A stretch of 64,000 bases of DNA, from assembly GCA_013306675.1 (NCBI GenBank), contig JABLUY010000154.1:1-64000 (forward strand), read 5' to 3'. The position numbers were made by a program, and so were the translations under genes. The notes under the pieces are model-generated. The model ran no database searches and had not been told where the DNA came from. It worked only from the letters and a program-made list of their open reading frames with translations. Shown here in pieces: positions 63,712 to 64,000 of this stretch; positions within the stretch are counted from its first letter, which is position 1; the number at the start of each line of letters is the position of its first letter. Origin of the DNA: Thraustochytrium sp. TN22. Lineage: Eukaryota > Sar > Bigyra > Thraustochytrida > Thraustochytriidae.

Positions 63712-64000
63712 ATGGCGGCGGCGGCGGGCGTGGCGGGGCGCAGCGCCTGGCTGCAGGAGACGCGGCGGCTGCTGGCCGAGGAGTGGGCGGCGGAGAATGA
63801 GCTGGCGGAGGAGCAGCTGAATGTGACGCCGCGCCGCGTGCTCGAGCGGCTCGGGCTGACGGTGCCCTTCGTGCAGGTGGACGCGGTGCGCACGGGCATG
63901 TACGGGCGGTCCATCGCGACCTTCGTGGCGAGCAAAGGCACGCTGGCGTCCGGCGCCGTCTCGGTGGGCGATATCGTGCGCGTGGTGCCCAACGAGGGCC
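63712..64000 (+). CDS. IGHMBP2/SMUBP-2-like helicase, 5' end only
   Basis: The first 96 codons of a gene cut by the window edge, starting MAAAAGVAGRSAWLQETRRL. AENELAEEQLNVTPRRVLER then LGLTVPFVQVDAVRTGMYGR and the strand VSVGDIVRVVPNEG match the N-terminal barrel of the UPF1-like helicase IGHMBP2 (helix with repeated Glu/Arg, then v-x-x-x-x-TGlyGR and GDiV). The ATPase core would lie beyond 64000, so the call rests on this segment only. IGHMBP2 is a 5'-3' helicase linked to ribosomes and tRNA. Confidence 0.55.
   Translation, partial: MAAAAGVAGRSAWLQETRRLLAEEWAAENELAEEQLNVTPRRVLERLGLTVPFVQVDAVRTGMYGRSIATFVASKGTLASGAVSVGDIVRVVPNEG

Overview
The window looks like a piece of a very GC-rich, compact, largely intron-free nuclear genome of a single-celled eukaryote. 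The proteins are eukaryotic: eEF2, 14-3-3, PAF1, RRP36, AIP1/WDR1, a PP1-type phosphatase, a Ded1/DDX3 helicase, an arrestin-domain protein and TMEM222. Almost every gene reads as one uninterrupted frame. Third codon positions are mostly G or C, so long mirror frames appear on both strands. The mix of arrestin-like, TSP1-type, vWA-like, pseudo-rhomboid and GPH-transporter genes would suit a protist such as a stramenopile, but nothing here fixes the lineage.

0-12 kb: a possible tyrosine-recombinase-like gene (-), the frame-broken remains of an SNF2 helicase end (-), a DUF697-like membrane protein (+), a repeat-rich protein (-), a UIM protein (-), a long coiled-coil protein (+) and a small frame (-). 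12-22 kb: a protein methyltransferase (+), a macro-domain protein (-), 14-3-3 (-) head to head with PAF1 (+), a 15-bp minisatellite, RRP36 (-) head to head with two tandem SRPBCC-fold genes (+). 22-30 kb: a GPH/MelB-type transporter, a basic nuclear-looking protein and eEF2, all +.

29.9-33.2 kb is the most unusual block: two 281-aa vWA-like genes, about 95% identical, lie back to back as arms of a large inverted duplication. The roughly 1.1-kb spacer carries a separate pair of direct repeats of about 280 bp. 33-43 kb: a TSP1/transmembrane protein (+), bL25m (-), two minisatellite arrays, a 2OG-Fe(II) oxygenase-like gene with a long Asp-Ala repeat (-), and Ded1/DDX3 (+).

43-64 kb: an unknown acidic protein, a second UIM protein, TMEM222, an SDS22-type LRR protein, an ankyrin protein, a PP1-type phosphatase, a damaged or spliced LRR locus, AIP1, an arrestin-like protein, a GFA/CENP-V-type protein with lost cysteines, a rhomboid-like pseudoprotease, a coiled-coil protein, a frame-broken gene, and the first codons of an IGHMBP2-like helicase cut by the window edge.

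The genes do not form one pathway. Common themes are RNA and translation (eEF2, DDX3, RRP36, PAF1, bL25m), ubiquitin and trafficking (two UIM proteins, arrestin) and actin/signalling (AIP1, 14-3-3, PP1). Neighbours are often divergent with 140-850 bp between starts. Spacers are full of hexa-, tetra- and minisatellites, some of which run into coding sequence. Two short motifs, TCACTGTCAG and TTGACTGTGAG, recur only between genes. No virus copies, LTR elements, rRNA, convincing tRNA or CRISPR were seen.
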